Below the pieces are notes generated by a model. It was given only the letters and a program-made list of their open reading frames with translations, was not told the DNA's origin and did no database searches. From an uncultured Clostridia bacterium (lineage in GTDB: Bacteria > Bacillota > Clostridia > Christensenellales > Borkfalkiaceae): a stretch of DNA of 64,000 bases. The DNA is taken from contig CAKQRE010000003.1 of NCBI GenBank assembly GCA_934271265.1, positions 62,001 through 126,000 on the forward strand. Direction: 5' to 3'. Positions within the stretch are counted from its first letter, which is position 1, and the number at the start of each line of letters is the position of its first letter. Shown one piece after another: positions 42,242 through 49,565 of this stretch. The position numbers were made by a program, and so were the translations under genes.

Positions 42242-42928
42242 TCAAGAATTCATAAGTCCGGCGGCGATCAGATTGGTAAGCAGCTGATTGAACTGCGTTA
42301 CGATGTTGGTTTCGGTCGCGGCGGCTACGTTGGCTGCCGGCGTAACCGTTCCTGCGGGTCCGGTGGGGCCGGTGGCTCCGACCGCACCCGTTGCGCCGGT
42401 TTCACCCGTGGGTCCGGTAGGCCCCGTTGCTCCGACCGCTCCCGTTGCGCCGGTTTCACCCGTGGGTCCGGTGGGGCCGGTGGGACCCGTTGCTCCGACC
42501 GCACCCGTTGCGCCGGTTTCACCCGTGGGTCCGGTGGGGCCGGTAGCTCCGATCGCTCCCGTTGCGCCGGTTTCACCCGTGGGTCCGGTGGGGCCTGCGG
42601 GTCCGGTGGGACCGGTAGCTCCGACCGCACCCGTTGCACCGGTTTCACCCGTGGGTCCGGTGGGACCGGTAGCTCCGACCGCTCCCGTAGCGCCGGTTGC
42701 TCCCGTGGGACCGGTGGGACCTGTTGCTCCGACCGCTCCCGTAGCGCCGGTTGCTCCCGTGGGTCCGGTTGCTCCTGCGGGGCCGGTGGGGCCGATCGTT
42801 GTTACGGTGCGTACGGTAACGACGGTGTGCGGCGGCAGCGGTGCGGGCGATCTCCCGCAGCCGAAAGGACGATAATCCTGCCGTTCGTTCCGGTTTCCGC
42901 AACGACAGTCGGGATCAAAAATACACAT
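42242..42928 (-). CDS. Collagen-like repeat protein, putative spore-surface filament
   Basis: A 228-residue protein: a ~45-residue Cys/Arg-rich head (CIFDPDCRCGNRN, later FGCGRSP), about 49 uninterrupted Gly-X-Y triplets dominated by GPT, GAT, GAV and GET, and a ~35-residue hydrophobic tail (NVAAATETNIVTQFNQLLTNLIAAGLM) that could drive trimerisation. There is no signal peptide, as in exosporium BclA-type proteins made inside the mother cell. An ideal SD GGAGG precedes ATG 42928, and a predicted sigma-K promoter lies upstream. The terminal domain is unlike the usual BclA C1q-like domain, so the exact family is unknown. The neighbouring glycosyltransferase may decorate the threonines. Confidence 0.88.
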   Translation of the reverse strand: MCIFDPDCRCGNRNERQDYRPFGCGRSPAPLPPHTVVTVRTVTTIGPTGPAGATGPTGATGATGAVGATGPTGPTGATGATGAVGATGPTGPTGETGATGAVGATGPTGPAGPTGPTGETGATGAIGATGPTGPTGETGATGAVGATGPTGPTGPTGETGATGAVGATGPTGPTGETGATGAVGATGPTGPAGTVTPAANVAAATETNIVTQFNQLLTNLIAAGLMNS

Positions 42929-43053
42929 AATAAGCCCTCCTTGGTTGATTGGAAGAAAAATTCCCTTTCGGGATCTTTTCTGCGGCGAAAGAAGGGGGCG
43001 GGCTTTGTCTCGTTTGACTCCGTTCGCCGTTTTTCCCCGTCATCCGCCCCCTA

Positions 43054-43082
43054 TATCGTATGTTTTTTTCGGAAAAACGGTT
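43054..43082 (-). promoter_or_regulatory. Predicted sigma-K promoter of the collagen-like gene
   Basis: On the minus strand AACC (43082-43079) lies 16 bases before CATACGATA (43062-43054), exactly fitting mACm-N16/17-CATAnnnTA of mother-cell sigma-K as known from Bacillus. The same -10 also fits the sigma-E box CATACAmT in 7 of 8 places, but the sigma-E -35 is absent. Confidence 0.5.
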
Positions 43083-43134
43083 CGAAAAATGACCTTCTTT
43101 CATTTTATGCAAGAAATCGTTTTCGGTTAAAAGG

Positions 43135-43163
43135 TTGCAAAAAAGTCTCCGTCGTGCTATAAT
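43135..43163 (+). promoter_or_regulatory. Sigma-A promoter (extended -10) of the sugar-kinase gene
   Basis: TTGCAA at 43135-43140 and TATAAT at 43158-43163, spacer 17, with TGC directly before the -10 box. The 75-base leader holds no obvious structure. Confidence 0.82.
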
Positions 43164-43240
43164 GGTAGTGATCAGTGTTTTTTGTCTTCTTTGACAGAAT
43201 ATGTCGTAAAAGGCTAAGAATGATTCAAAAATAAAGGGGA

Positions 43241-44362
43241 ATGAATTATTTTATGAATAACAGATCGATCAAAAGGATGTGCGCGCAATTCGGGATCACG
43301 GGGGAATATCTTTCCTTCGAAGTAATGACGAACGGACACATCAACAGTACGTTCCGCGTTTATTTTCTGAGAGACGGCGTAGTGAAAGATTATATTTTAC
43401 AAAAAATCAACCGCTACGTGTTCGCCTCGCCCGAGAACGTGATGGAAAATATCATAAGCGTTACGGAGTATATCCGCAATAAGATCAAAACGCAGACGGG
43501 AGTCAGCGCAAGAAGGTATGTTCTCCATTATCTGCTTTCAAAAATGAGGAAGCCGTTTTTTGTCGATCAGGACGGCGAATACTGGCGTTGTTGTCGGTTT
43601 ATAGACGACTCCGTGACCTTCAATATGACGGACAATCCGAAGGTGATCGAGGAATCGGGAAAAGCATTCGGAGAGTTTCAGTATTATCTGACCGATTATC
43701 CCGTGGAATCGTTACATATCGTGATCCCTCATTTCCACAACACGGTAAACCGTTACGCCCTTTTCCGCGCGGCGATCGAAGCCGACAAGGCGGGCAGGCG
43801 CGCTTCCGTACAAAAAGAAATCGACGGATATCTCGCCTTAGAAGATCTCGCGACGAAAATGTATAAAATGCAGCGAGCGGGAGAATTGCCGTTAAAGGTG
43901 ACCCATAACGATACAAAATGTAATAACGTTCTTTTCGATAAGGACGATTTTTCTCATCTTTCCGTGATCGATCTCGATACGGTGATGCCGGGACTTATCG
44001 GGTTCGATTTCGGCGATGCGATCCGCTTTACCGCCAACTCTGTCGACGAGGACGAAAGCGATCTTTCCCTCGTTTCTCTCGATATGGATAAGTTCAGAGC
44101 GTTCAGCAAAGGGTTTGTTTCCGTAGTGGGGAAGTCCCTTTCGGAAAACGAAAGAAAAACGCTTGCGCTCGGCGCCGTTACCATGACGGTGGAATGCGGC
44201 ATGCGTTTTCTGACGGATTATCTCGACGGCGATCTGTATTTCCGCGTTTGCTACCCCGAGCATAACCTGGTAAGAAGCCGTTGTCAGCTGAAACTTGCCG
44301 AGGACATGATTTCCCGTCTGGACGAAATGAACGACGTGATCGAGAAGATCGCAAGGCAATAA
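43241..44362 (+). CDS. NahK-like phosphotransferase (putative N-acetylhexosamine 1-kinase)
   Basis: A 373-residue protein-kinase-like phosphotransferase. The catalytic loop THNDTKCNNVLFD (HND at 222-224), DLDTVMPGL (metal-binding Asp) and DFGDAIRF are almost identical in pattern to NahK, the anomeric N-acetylhexosamine kinase of the bifidobacterial galacto-N-biose pathway and its relatives near other sugar genes. Substrate is inferred; aminoglycoside or choline kinase folds share the scaffold. No other pathway gene (for example a phosphorylase or epimerase) is adjacent. ATG 43241 is very close to AAGGGGA and ATG 43253 is 12 bases from it, so the start is ambiguous by 4 residues. Confidence 0.75.
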   Translation: MNYFMNNRSIKRMCAQFGITGEYLSFEVMTNGHINSTFRVYFLRDGVVKDYILQKINRYVFASPENVMENIISVTEYIRNKIKTQTGVSARRYVLHYLLSKMRKPFFVDQDGEYWRCCRFIDDSVTFNMTDNPKVIEESGKAFGEFQYYLTDYPVESLHIVIPHFHNTVNRYALFRAAIEADKAGRRASVQKEIDGYLALEDLATKMYKMQRAGELPLKVTHNDTKCNNVLFDKDDFSHLSVIDLDTVMPGLIGFDFGDAIRFTANSVDEDESDLSLVSLDMDKFRAFSKGFVSVVGKSLSENERKTLALGAVTMTVECGMRFLTDYLDGDLYFRVCYPEHNLVRSRCQLKLAEDMISRLDEMNDVIEKIARQ

Positions 44363-44527
44363 GTCTGACGTGCGTTCTCCGCAAATACCGCGCGATAAGT
44401 CGATAAAACGATATTTTTAAAAAGAATTTCCGAGGTCGTGAAAGACGTTACGCGGATTCCGCCAAAAAATAAAAGACGACGAAAGCAAATAACGGGTTTC
44501 TGTTGACCCGATAAAAAACAGGAAACG

Positions 44528-44563
44528 AAAAGATCCCGCAGGAAGATTTCTGCGGGATCTTTT
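44528..44563. terminator. Bidirectional terminator between the kinase and spoIIGA
   Basis: AAAAGATCCCGCA (44528-44540) pairs perfectly with TGCGGGATCTTTT (44551-44563) around a ten-base loop. The rest of the 44363-44691 gap shows only A/T-rich sequence and the spoIIGA promoter region. Confidence 0.88.
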
Positions 44564-44676
44564 CATGTGTTTTCGGTATCGGTTACAACCCTGCGGCTCG
44601 CGATATCTCCTTTCTTCCCGACAAGAAAACCCTTTTTCGGATAAAAAGGGAAGTAAAACGACGGCGGCAGGTATGG

Positions 44677-44682
44677 TATAAT
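44677..44682 (+). promoter_or_regulatory. -10 element immediately before spoIIGA
   Basis: TATAAT at 44677-44682 with no matching -35 (TAAAAC at 17 bases is poor), consistent with an activator-dependent promoter as known for spoIIG under Spo0A. I could not find a convincing 0A box. Transcription would start near 44689, three bases before the ATG. Confidence 0.45.
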
Positions 44683-44691
44683 TACAACGCT

Positions 44692-45531
44692 ATGGTGGTT
44701 TATATCGAATACGTGATCATAGATAACGTAGTGATCGACAGTCTGCTTTTAAGCCTTGTGCAAAAGTGTTTTCATCGAAAACGAAACAAGCCGAGGATCT
44801 TTCTCGCTTCCTTGTTTGGCGCAGCGACCGCCTGCGTTTTTCCGCTGCTTTCTCTTTCGTTTGTACCGGCGATCGCGCTGAAACTGCTGTGCGGTTTCGT
44901 TATGAGCTTGCTTTCCTGCCGGTGCGAAAGCGTGCGGCAATACATATCGAATTATCTGTTGCTTCTTCTTCTGACCTTTCTGTCCGGCGGCGCGGTATAT
45001 GCCGTTTGCCATGCGTTCGGGGTTTCGTTCGATCTTCTCTCCGGCGCGTATGGAGGAGAAGTTTGTCTCGGCGGACTGCTCGCGTTTGTATATTTGTTAT
45101 CGCGTGCGATCGGGAAGGTCGCTATGTCGCTCTATCGGAAGAAGACGATCTTCCCCTTTCTGAGAGATTGCGAGGTCGTGATCGGCGATATGAGTTTTTC
45201 GGTAAAAGGCTTCATCGATAGCGGTAATACGCTGTTTGACCGAAAAAGCGGGCTTCCCGTGATCCTTGCGTCTCCCGAGCTTTCCGTCAGGCTGAGAACG
45301 AGCGGCGCGCTGGCGGGGAAGAGGGCAAGAGAAATGTATTTTTCTACCGTGTCGGGAAAAGATCACGTTCCCGTTTACGTTTTGGAAAAATTAAAGATAT
45401 ATTGCGAAGAAGAGACGAATATAATATACAACGTAGCGATAGGTCTTTCGGAAAAACCGTTCTGCAACGGGGGAGAATACGATCTTTTGTTGAACCCCGC
45501 GGCGACGCGGGAGGAGAGAAAAGTCGTGTAG
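44692..45531 (+). CDS. spoIIGA: Sigma-E processing peptidase SpoIIGA
   Basis: A membrane-bound aspartic-type protease that removes the pro-sequence of sigma-E in the mother cell. The 279-residue protein has five hydrophobic helices in the first half and a cytosolic half with the active-site motif FIDSGNTL (Asp176), followed by the Ser/Thr-rich retropepsin-like fold with the terminal YDLLLNPA. The start ATG 44692 has no visible SD. sigE follows after 35 bases, the universal spoIIG arrangement. Confidence 0.94.
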   Translation: MVVYIEYVIIDNVVIDSLLLSLVQKCFHRKRNKPRIFLASLFGAATACVFPLLSLSFVPAIALKLLCGFVMSLLSCRCESVRQYISNYLLLLLLTFLSGGAVYAVCHAFGVSFDLLSGAYGGEVCLGGLLAFVYLLSRAIGKVAMSLYRKKTIFPFLRDCEVVIGDMSFSVKGFIDSGNTLFDRKSGLPVILASPELSVRLRTSGALAGKRAREMYFSTVSGKDHVPVYVLEKLKIYCEEETNIIYNVAIGLSEKPFCNGGEYDLLLNPAATREERKVV

Positions 45532-45566
45532 ATCCGGCAGACGCCGAACGAGGGGAGGAAGAAAAC

Positions 45567-46271
45567 ATGTTGAAAACGATAGCCGGAATGTTGCGGAAAT
45601 TTTTCGCGCAAAGCGACGGGAATGCGATCCATTATCTTTCCGGAGCGGAAGTTCTGCCGAAGCCTTACACGGCGGACGAGGAACAGGAGATCCTGTCCCG
45701 TCTCGAAGAGGAGGGAGAGTCGATACGGAACGACCTGATCGAACACAATCTTCGCCTTGTGGTATATATCGCCCGTAAGTTCGATAACACGGGCGTGGAG
45801 CTCGACGATCTGATCTCCGTCGGAACGATCGGACTGATCAAAGCGGTAAATACTTTCAATACGGATAAGAATATCAAGCTTGCCACTTATGCGTCCCGTT
45901 GTATCGAAAACGAAATTCTCATGTATTTAAGGCGCGTTGTCAAACTGAAGGGGGAAGTTTCTCTCGACGAACCGTTGAACGTGGATTGGGAGGGCAACGA
46001 GCTTTTGCTTTCGGACGTGCTCGGCACCGATAACGACGTGGTGTATAAAGATATCGAAACGAGTGCGGAACACGAAATGCTGAAAGAAGCCATCGCGAAA
46101 CTGAGCCCGCGCGAGAAAAAGATCATGGATCTCAGATTCGGGCTGAACGGTACGGAAGAGATGACGCAGAAAGAGGTAGCAGACCTTCTCGGTATTTCGC
46201 AAAGTTACATATCCAGGCTTGAAAAGAAGATCGTAACGAGGCTGAGAAAGGAAATGAAGAAGTTCGGCTAA
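45567..46271 (+). CDS. sigE: Sporulation sigma factor sigma-E (pro-form)
   Basis: The early mother-cell sigma factor, 234 residues. A short amphipathic N-terminus (MLKTIAGMLRKFF) precedes the sigma core and would be the membrane-associated pro-sequence cut by SpoIIGA. Region 2 shows EHNLRLVVYIARKFDNTGVELDDLISVGTIGLIKAVNTF; region 4 shows TQKEVADLLGISQSYISRLEKKI. SD GGGGAGG lies before ATG 45567; the frame is open upstream into spoIIGA but a start there would not fit the family. Confidence 0.96.
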   Translation: MLKTIAGMLRKFFAQSDGNAIHYLSGAEVLPKPYTADEEQEILSRLEEEGESIRNDLIEHNLRLVVYIARKFDNTGVELDDLISVGTIGLIKAVNTFNTDKNIKLATYASRCIENEILMYLRRVVKLKGEVSLDEPLNVDWEGNELLLSDVLGTDNDVVYKDIETSAEHEMLKEAIAKLSPREKKIMDLRFGLNGTEEMTQKEVADLLGISQSYISRLEKKIVTRLRKEMKKFG

Positions 46272-46344
46272 GCGTTCTTACGTTTGTAAAAGTTTGCAGA
46301 TAAGCCGATAAACGCAACTTTTGCCTTTATCAATCACGGGCGAA

Positions 46345-46372
46345 GAATAAAAAACGGGAAACGGGCGATAAT
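46345..46372 (+). promoter_or_regulatory. Predicted sigma-F-type promoter of sigG
   Basis: GAATA at 46345-46349 and GGCGATAAT at 46364-46372 with a 14-base spacer fit the forespore pattern GnATA-N14/15-GGnnAnAnT. In Bacillus sigG is transcribed by sigma-F. The leader to GTG 46426 carries SD GAGGAGAG. Confidence 0.5.
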
Positions 46373-46425
46373 AAACGCGGTACATATCTTTCGGGCACCC
46401 CCCGTTAAGAGAGGAGAGTTACCGC

Positions 46426-47199
46426 GTGAGTAAAGTTGAAATCTGCGGAGTCGATACTTCGGATCTGAAAAGACTGACGTATCGCGAAAGCGAAGAACTG
46501 CTTGCAAGAATAAAAGAGGGAGACGAGGGCGCAAGGGAGACGTTCGCTCTCGCGAACGTACGTCTCGTACTGTCCGTGATCAGGCGTTTTCCGCAGTCGA
46601 AAGTTTCTTCCGACGATCTGTTTCAGGCGGGAATGATCGGGCTTATGAAGTCGATCGACAACTTCGATCTTTCTGTCGGCGTGAGATTTTCCACTTATGC
46701 CGTGCCGATGATCGTGGGGGAGATCAAACGCGTGATCCGCGGGAGCAACAGCCTGCGGGTATCGAGAAGTATCCGCGATACCGCGTATCGTATCCTGCAG
46801 GCGCGCACGGATATCGAGGCGGAAAAAAACGATTCCGCTACGCTCGACGAGATCGCGGAGCGCGTTTCCCTTGCCAGAAAAGAAGTCGTATACGCGCTCG
46901 ACGCCATTTCCGATCCCGTTTCCCTGTTCGATCCCGTATACAATAAATCCGGTGACTCGCTCGAGCTGATGGATCAGATCGGCGACGAAAGGAACACCGC
47001 CGAAAAGTGGACGGAGAACGTCGCGCTGGAATCGGCGATCGGCGGGCTCGGCGAGAGGGAGCGCTCCATTCTGTATAAACGCTATTACGAAGGGAAAACG
47101 CAGACGGAAATTTCGGCGGAGATCGGGTTGTCGCAGGCGCAGGTATCGAGAATAGAAAAAAGCGCGCTGAAAAGCGTGAAGAGCAGAATGGCAAACTAA
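46426..47199 (+). CDS. sigG: Sporulation sigma factor sigma-G
   Basis: The late forespore sigma factor, 257 residues with a GTG start. The N-terminal SKVEICGVDTSDLKRLT is diagnostic of sigma-G (absent from sigma-F). Region 2 has NVRLVLSVIRRFPQSKVSSDDLFQAGMIGLMKSIDNFD, region 3 and region 4 (TQTEISAEIGLSQAQVSRIEKSALKSVKSRM) complete the protein. It follows sigE by 155 bases and has a predicted separate forespore promoter. The SpoIIAB anti-sigma factor that would hold it is not in the window. Confidence 0.96.
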   Translation: MSKVEICGVDTSDLKRLTYRESEELLARIKEGDEGARETFALANVRLVLSVIRRFPQSKVSSDDLFQAGMIGLMKSIDNFDLSVGVRFSTYAVPMIVGEIKRVIRGSNSLRVSRSIRDTAYRILQARTDIEAEKNDSATLDEIAERVSLARKEVVYALDAISDPVSLFDPVYNKSGDSLELMDQIGDERNTAEKWTENVALESAIGGLGERERSILYKRYYEGKTQTEISAEIGLSQAQVSRIEKSALKSVKSRMAN

Positions 47200-47218
47200 A
47201 ATAACGCATTGTGCAAAA

Positions 47219-47243
47219 ATATACGTTTATCGGCTTATACAAT
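47219..47243 (+). promoter_or_regulatory. Possible sigma-E promoter of ylmC
   Basis: ATATA at 47219-47223 and TATACAAT at 47236-47243 resemble the sigma-E elements ATATT and CATACAAT, but the 12-base spacer is about two short. Supported mainly by context behind the sigma genes. Confidence 0.35.
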
Positions 47244-47293
47244 GGTATATTTTGTTTTTGCGGCGCATAGAATGATGACAGCGAGGCGGAAAT

Positions 47294-47584
47294 ATGGAAT
47301 ATAGTTATTCGGATCTGAAAAAGAAAAGCGTGATCAATCTGTCCGACGGAAAAAACCTCGGAAAAATCTGCGATCTCGTGATCTCCTGTCCGGACGGACG
47401 GGTGACGGGGATCGTTGTGCCGGGAAAGAAAGGAGGCTTTTTCGGCGGAAGCGAACTCATCATCGGGTTCGGGTGCGTCGAGAGGATCGGGGACGATTCG
47501 ATCCTCGTGAAGGTCGGTGCGCCGGGGGAGTGCGGCTGTAAAAATCGCCCCGCGCCCGAAAGAGAAGAAAGCGAGGGGGAGTAA
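47294..47584 (+). CDS. ylmC: YlmC/YmxH-family sporulation protein (PRC-barrel)
   Basis: A 96-residue protein consisting of one PRC-barrel: YSDLKKKSVINLSDGKNLGKICDLVI, then VTGIVVPGKKGGFFGGSELIIGF and DSILVKV. Family members lie next to sigG in Bacillus and Clostridia and are annotated as sporulation proteins with little known biochemistry. The tail has a Cys-containing GECGCKNRP segment. SD GAGGCGG lies before the ATG; a possible sigma-E promoter and a terminator frame it as a single-gene unit. Confidence 0.85.
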   Translation: MEYSYSDLKKKSVINLSDGKNLGKICDLVISCPDGRVTGIVVPGKKGGFFGGSELIIGFGCVERIGDDSILVKVGAPGECGCKNRPAPEREESEGE

Positions 47585-47640
47585 ACGCCCCGCGGGAAAT
47601 TAAACATTCGGCGGCGTCCTGCGGGGCGTCGCTTTTTCTT
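47585..47640 (+). terminator. Terminator after ylmC
   Basis: ACGCCCCGC (47585-47593) pairs with GCGGGGCGT (47621-47629) over a long loop, then TTTTT (47633-47637) and more T. Confidence 0.7.
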
Positions 47641-47684
47641 TTTTCGTCCGTTCCCTTTTTTATCGATTTTTCAGGCGAAAACCG

Positions 47685-47713
47685 TTGAAAAAAAAACCGT
47701 TTTATGCTATACT
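47685..47713 (+). promoter_or_regulatory. Sigma-A promoter (extended -10) of mrnC-rlmB-sigH
   Basis: TTGAAA at 47685-47690 and TATACT at 47708-47713, spacer 17, with TGC just before the -10. Confidence 0.75.
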
Positions 47714-47747
47714 TTAGTTATATAGGCTTCGGTGTCGGAAGGCGGAT

Positions 47748-48254
47748 ATGAAATTTAACGAAAAACTCGGAAAAGAAAAGGCGGATTTGCTCGGCGGCGT
47801 CGTGCTCGCGTTTGTGGGAGACGCCGTCTATTCTCTTTACGTGCGCGAAAAACTGGTTTCGGAAGGAGACTATAAAACGGGAGATCTGAATAAGGCGTCT
47901 TCCGCAGTCGTATGCGCAAGGGCGCAAGCCGTCGTCGCGAAAGGAATCTATCCCTCTCTTACGGAAGAAGAGCAAAGCGTTTTCCGTCGAGGGCGCAACG
48001 CAAAGAAACCCACGCGGGCAAAGCATGCCGCCGTTGCGGAATATAATCTTTCCACCGCACTCGAAGCGGTATTCGGCTATCTGTATCTTACGGGAAAATA
48101 CGACAGGCTGAGCGAATTGTTCGCCCTGGCGGAAAATTTTTCCGCGGGAGATAAAGGCATGCGCTCGGCGCCGGAGGATAAAACGAGCGAAAAAACGGAA
48201 ATACGATCCGCCGCAACGGAAGAAAACGCGGCGGTCAACGGAGACGAAATATGA
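47748..48254 (+). CDS. mrnC: Mini-ribonuclease III
   Basis: Matures the ends of 23S rRNA in Firmicutes. The 168-residue protein keeps the RNase III catalytic helix without a dsRNA-binding domain: LAFVGDAVYSLYVRE (catalytic Asp), RGRNAKKP, and EYNLSTALEAVFGYLYLTG with the second acidic site. The final ~35 residues are a charged, low-complexity tail. The start of rlmB overlaps its stop by four bases. cysS usually precedes mrnC but is not here. Confidence 0.93.
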   Translation: MKFNEKLGKEKADLLGGVVLAFVGDAVYSLYVREKLVSEGDYKTGDLNKASSAVVCARAQAVVAKGIYPSLTEEEQSVFRRGRNAKKPTRAKHAAVAEYNLSTALEAVFGYLYLTGKYDRLSELFALAENFSAGDKGMRSAPEDKTSEKTEIRSAATEENAAVNGDEI

Positions 48255-48976
48255 AAATCGAAGGAAAAAACGCGGTACGCGAACTGTTGAAAACGAAAAA
48301 GACGATCGATAAAGTGGTTGTGATGAACGGCATGAGAGACGCCGAGGCGAGAGATCTCGTTTCGCGCGTGAAACAGGCGGGCGTAAAAATTCAATTCTGC
48401 GACAAATCCGTGCTTGACAAAGAGAGCGAAAGCAGACGGCATCAGGGGTTTATTGCCTACGTGTCCGATTATCGGTATCAGGAACTCGACGCGATCTTAG
48501 ACGCGTGCAAGGAGAAAGAGGACGCGTTTATCGTCGTTCTGGACGGGGTGGAAGATCCGCATAATCTCGGCAGCGTTATCCGCGTGTGCGAGTGCGCCGG
48601 GGTTGACGGGCTGGTGATCGGAAAGCACAGGAGCGCGAGCGTTACGGACGCCGTTATGCGGATCTCGGAAGGCAGCGCGAATCACCTGAAGATCGCCCGT
48701 GTGGTGAATCTGAATTCCGCGATCGAGCAGATCAAAAAGCAGAATATCTGGACGTATGCGCTCGAGCTCGGCGGGCAGTCGATCTATAAAACGGATCTGA
48801 AAGGAAGGATCTGTTTCGTGGTCGGCGGCGAGGATACGGGCGTGAACAAACTGACGAGAGAAAAATGCGACGGCATGATCTCCATTCCCATGTACGGAAA
48901 GGTCAATTCTCTGAACGCTTCCGTCGCGACGGGCGTCGGCGTGTTCGAGGCGATGCGCCAGAGAAAAAATGTTTGA
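48251..48976 (+). CDS. rlmB: 23S rRNA (guanosine2251-2'-O)-methyltransferase
   Basis: A 241-residue TrmH-type enzyme with a short N-terminal L30e-like part (GKNAVRELLKTKKTIDKVV) and a SPOUT domain: DGVEDPHNLGSVIRVCECAGVDGLVI, FVVGGEDTGVNKLTRE and IPMYGKVNSLNASVATGVGVFEAMRQR. It modifies the peptidyl-transferase P loop of 23S rRNA. The order mrnC-rlmB-sigH is conserved in Firmicutes. It overlaps mrnC by 4 and sigH by 8 bases, so all three are translated as a unit. Confidence 0.95.
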   Translation: MKIEGKNAVRELLKTKKTIDKVVVMNGMRDAEARDLVSRVKQAGVKIQFCDKSVLDKESESRRHQGFIAYVSDYRYQELDAILDACKEKEDAFIVVLDGVEDPHNLGSVIRVCECAGVDGLVIGKHRSASVTDAVMRISEGSANHLKIARVVNLNSAIEQIKKQNIWTYALELGGQSIYKTDLKGRICFVVGGEDTGVNKLTREKCDGMISIPMYGKVNSLNASVATGVGVFEAMRQRKNV

Positions 48977-49520
48977 GGATCTGACGGACGGCGAATTGAT
49001 CGACCTGCACAAAAAAGGGGATATCGACGCTTTTCCCGTCCTGTTCGACCGTTACCGGCAGATGATCCGGGGGCTTTCGTCTTCCTATTTTCTCGTCGGG
49101 GGCGACCGCGACGATCTGATGCAGGAAGGAATGCTCGGTCTGTTAAAGGCGGTGAATACCTATAACCCGGAAGCGGGCACGGCGTTTTCCACCTTCGCGC
49201 ATCTCTGTATCGAATCGGGAATGAAAACGGCGGTGAAACGTTCTCTTTCGGCGGGAAATTATCCGCTCAACGTGTCGTCCGATCTAAGCGAAGAAGGGGA
49301 TAAACTCGTTTCGGAGATCGACCCCGAAAAAACGGTGATCGGAAAAGAGGACGAAGAGGAATTCGACCGCAAGATCTCCGCGACGCTTTCTTCTCTCGAA
49401 TACGGCGTGCTTCGCGGGTATCTCGCCGGGCTTTGCTATCGGGAGATCGCCGAAAAACTCGGCGTAAGCGAAAAAGCGGTGGATAACGCCCTTTTCAGGA
49501 TCAGAAAAAAATTACAATAA
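48969..49520 (+). CDS. sigH: Sigma-H-type RNA polymerase sigma factor
   Basis: A 183-residue sigma-70 family factor with region 2 (DDLMQEGMLGLLKAVNTYNPEAGTAFSTFAHLCIESGMKTAVKR) and region 4 (YREIAEKLGVSEKAVDNALFRIRKKL). The position directly behind rlmB, with an 8-base overlap, is the classical place of sigH, which drives early sporulation and other stationary-phase genes. It is shorter than Bacillus SigH (218 residues), and the region-4 sequence is divergent, so specificity may differ. Confidence 0.85.
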   Translation: MFEDLTDGELIDLHKKGDIDAFPVLFDRYRQMIRGLSSSYFLVGGDRDDLMQEGMLGLLKAVNTYNPEAGTAFSTFAHLCIESGMKTAVKRSLSAGNYPLNVSSDLSEEGDKLVSEIDPEKTVIGKEDEEEFDRKISATLSSLEYGVLRGYLAGLCYREIAEKLGVSEKAVDNALFRIRKKLQ

Positions 49521-49522
49521 AA

Positions 49523-49550
49523 GCGGCTTGCGGAGGAAACCGCAAGCTGC
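49523..49550. other. Strong hairpin between sigH and dnaX
   Basis: GCGGCTTGCGG (49523-49533) pairs with CCGCAAGCTGC (49540-49550) through 11 pairs (one G-T) with loop AGGAAA. No T tract follows, so it is not a standard terminator; the dnaX ATG is 16 bases later. In many Firmicutes the SRP RNA gene lies before dnaX, but no SRP RNA signature is here. Confidence 0.55.
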
Positions 49551-49565
49551 GATATCAGGAAAATT

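Noticed and set aside
42086..43162. Plus-strand open frames across the collagen-like gene
   Set aside because: They arise from the repetitive Gly-X-Y codons read in reverse and have no SD; the minus-strand protein has a clear SD, structure and promoter.
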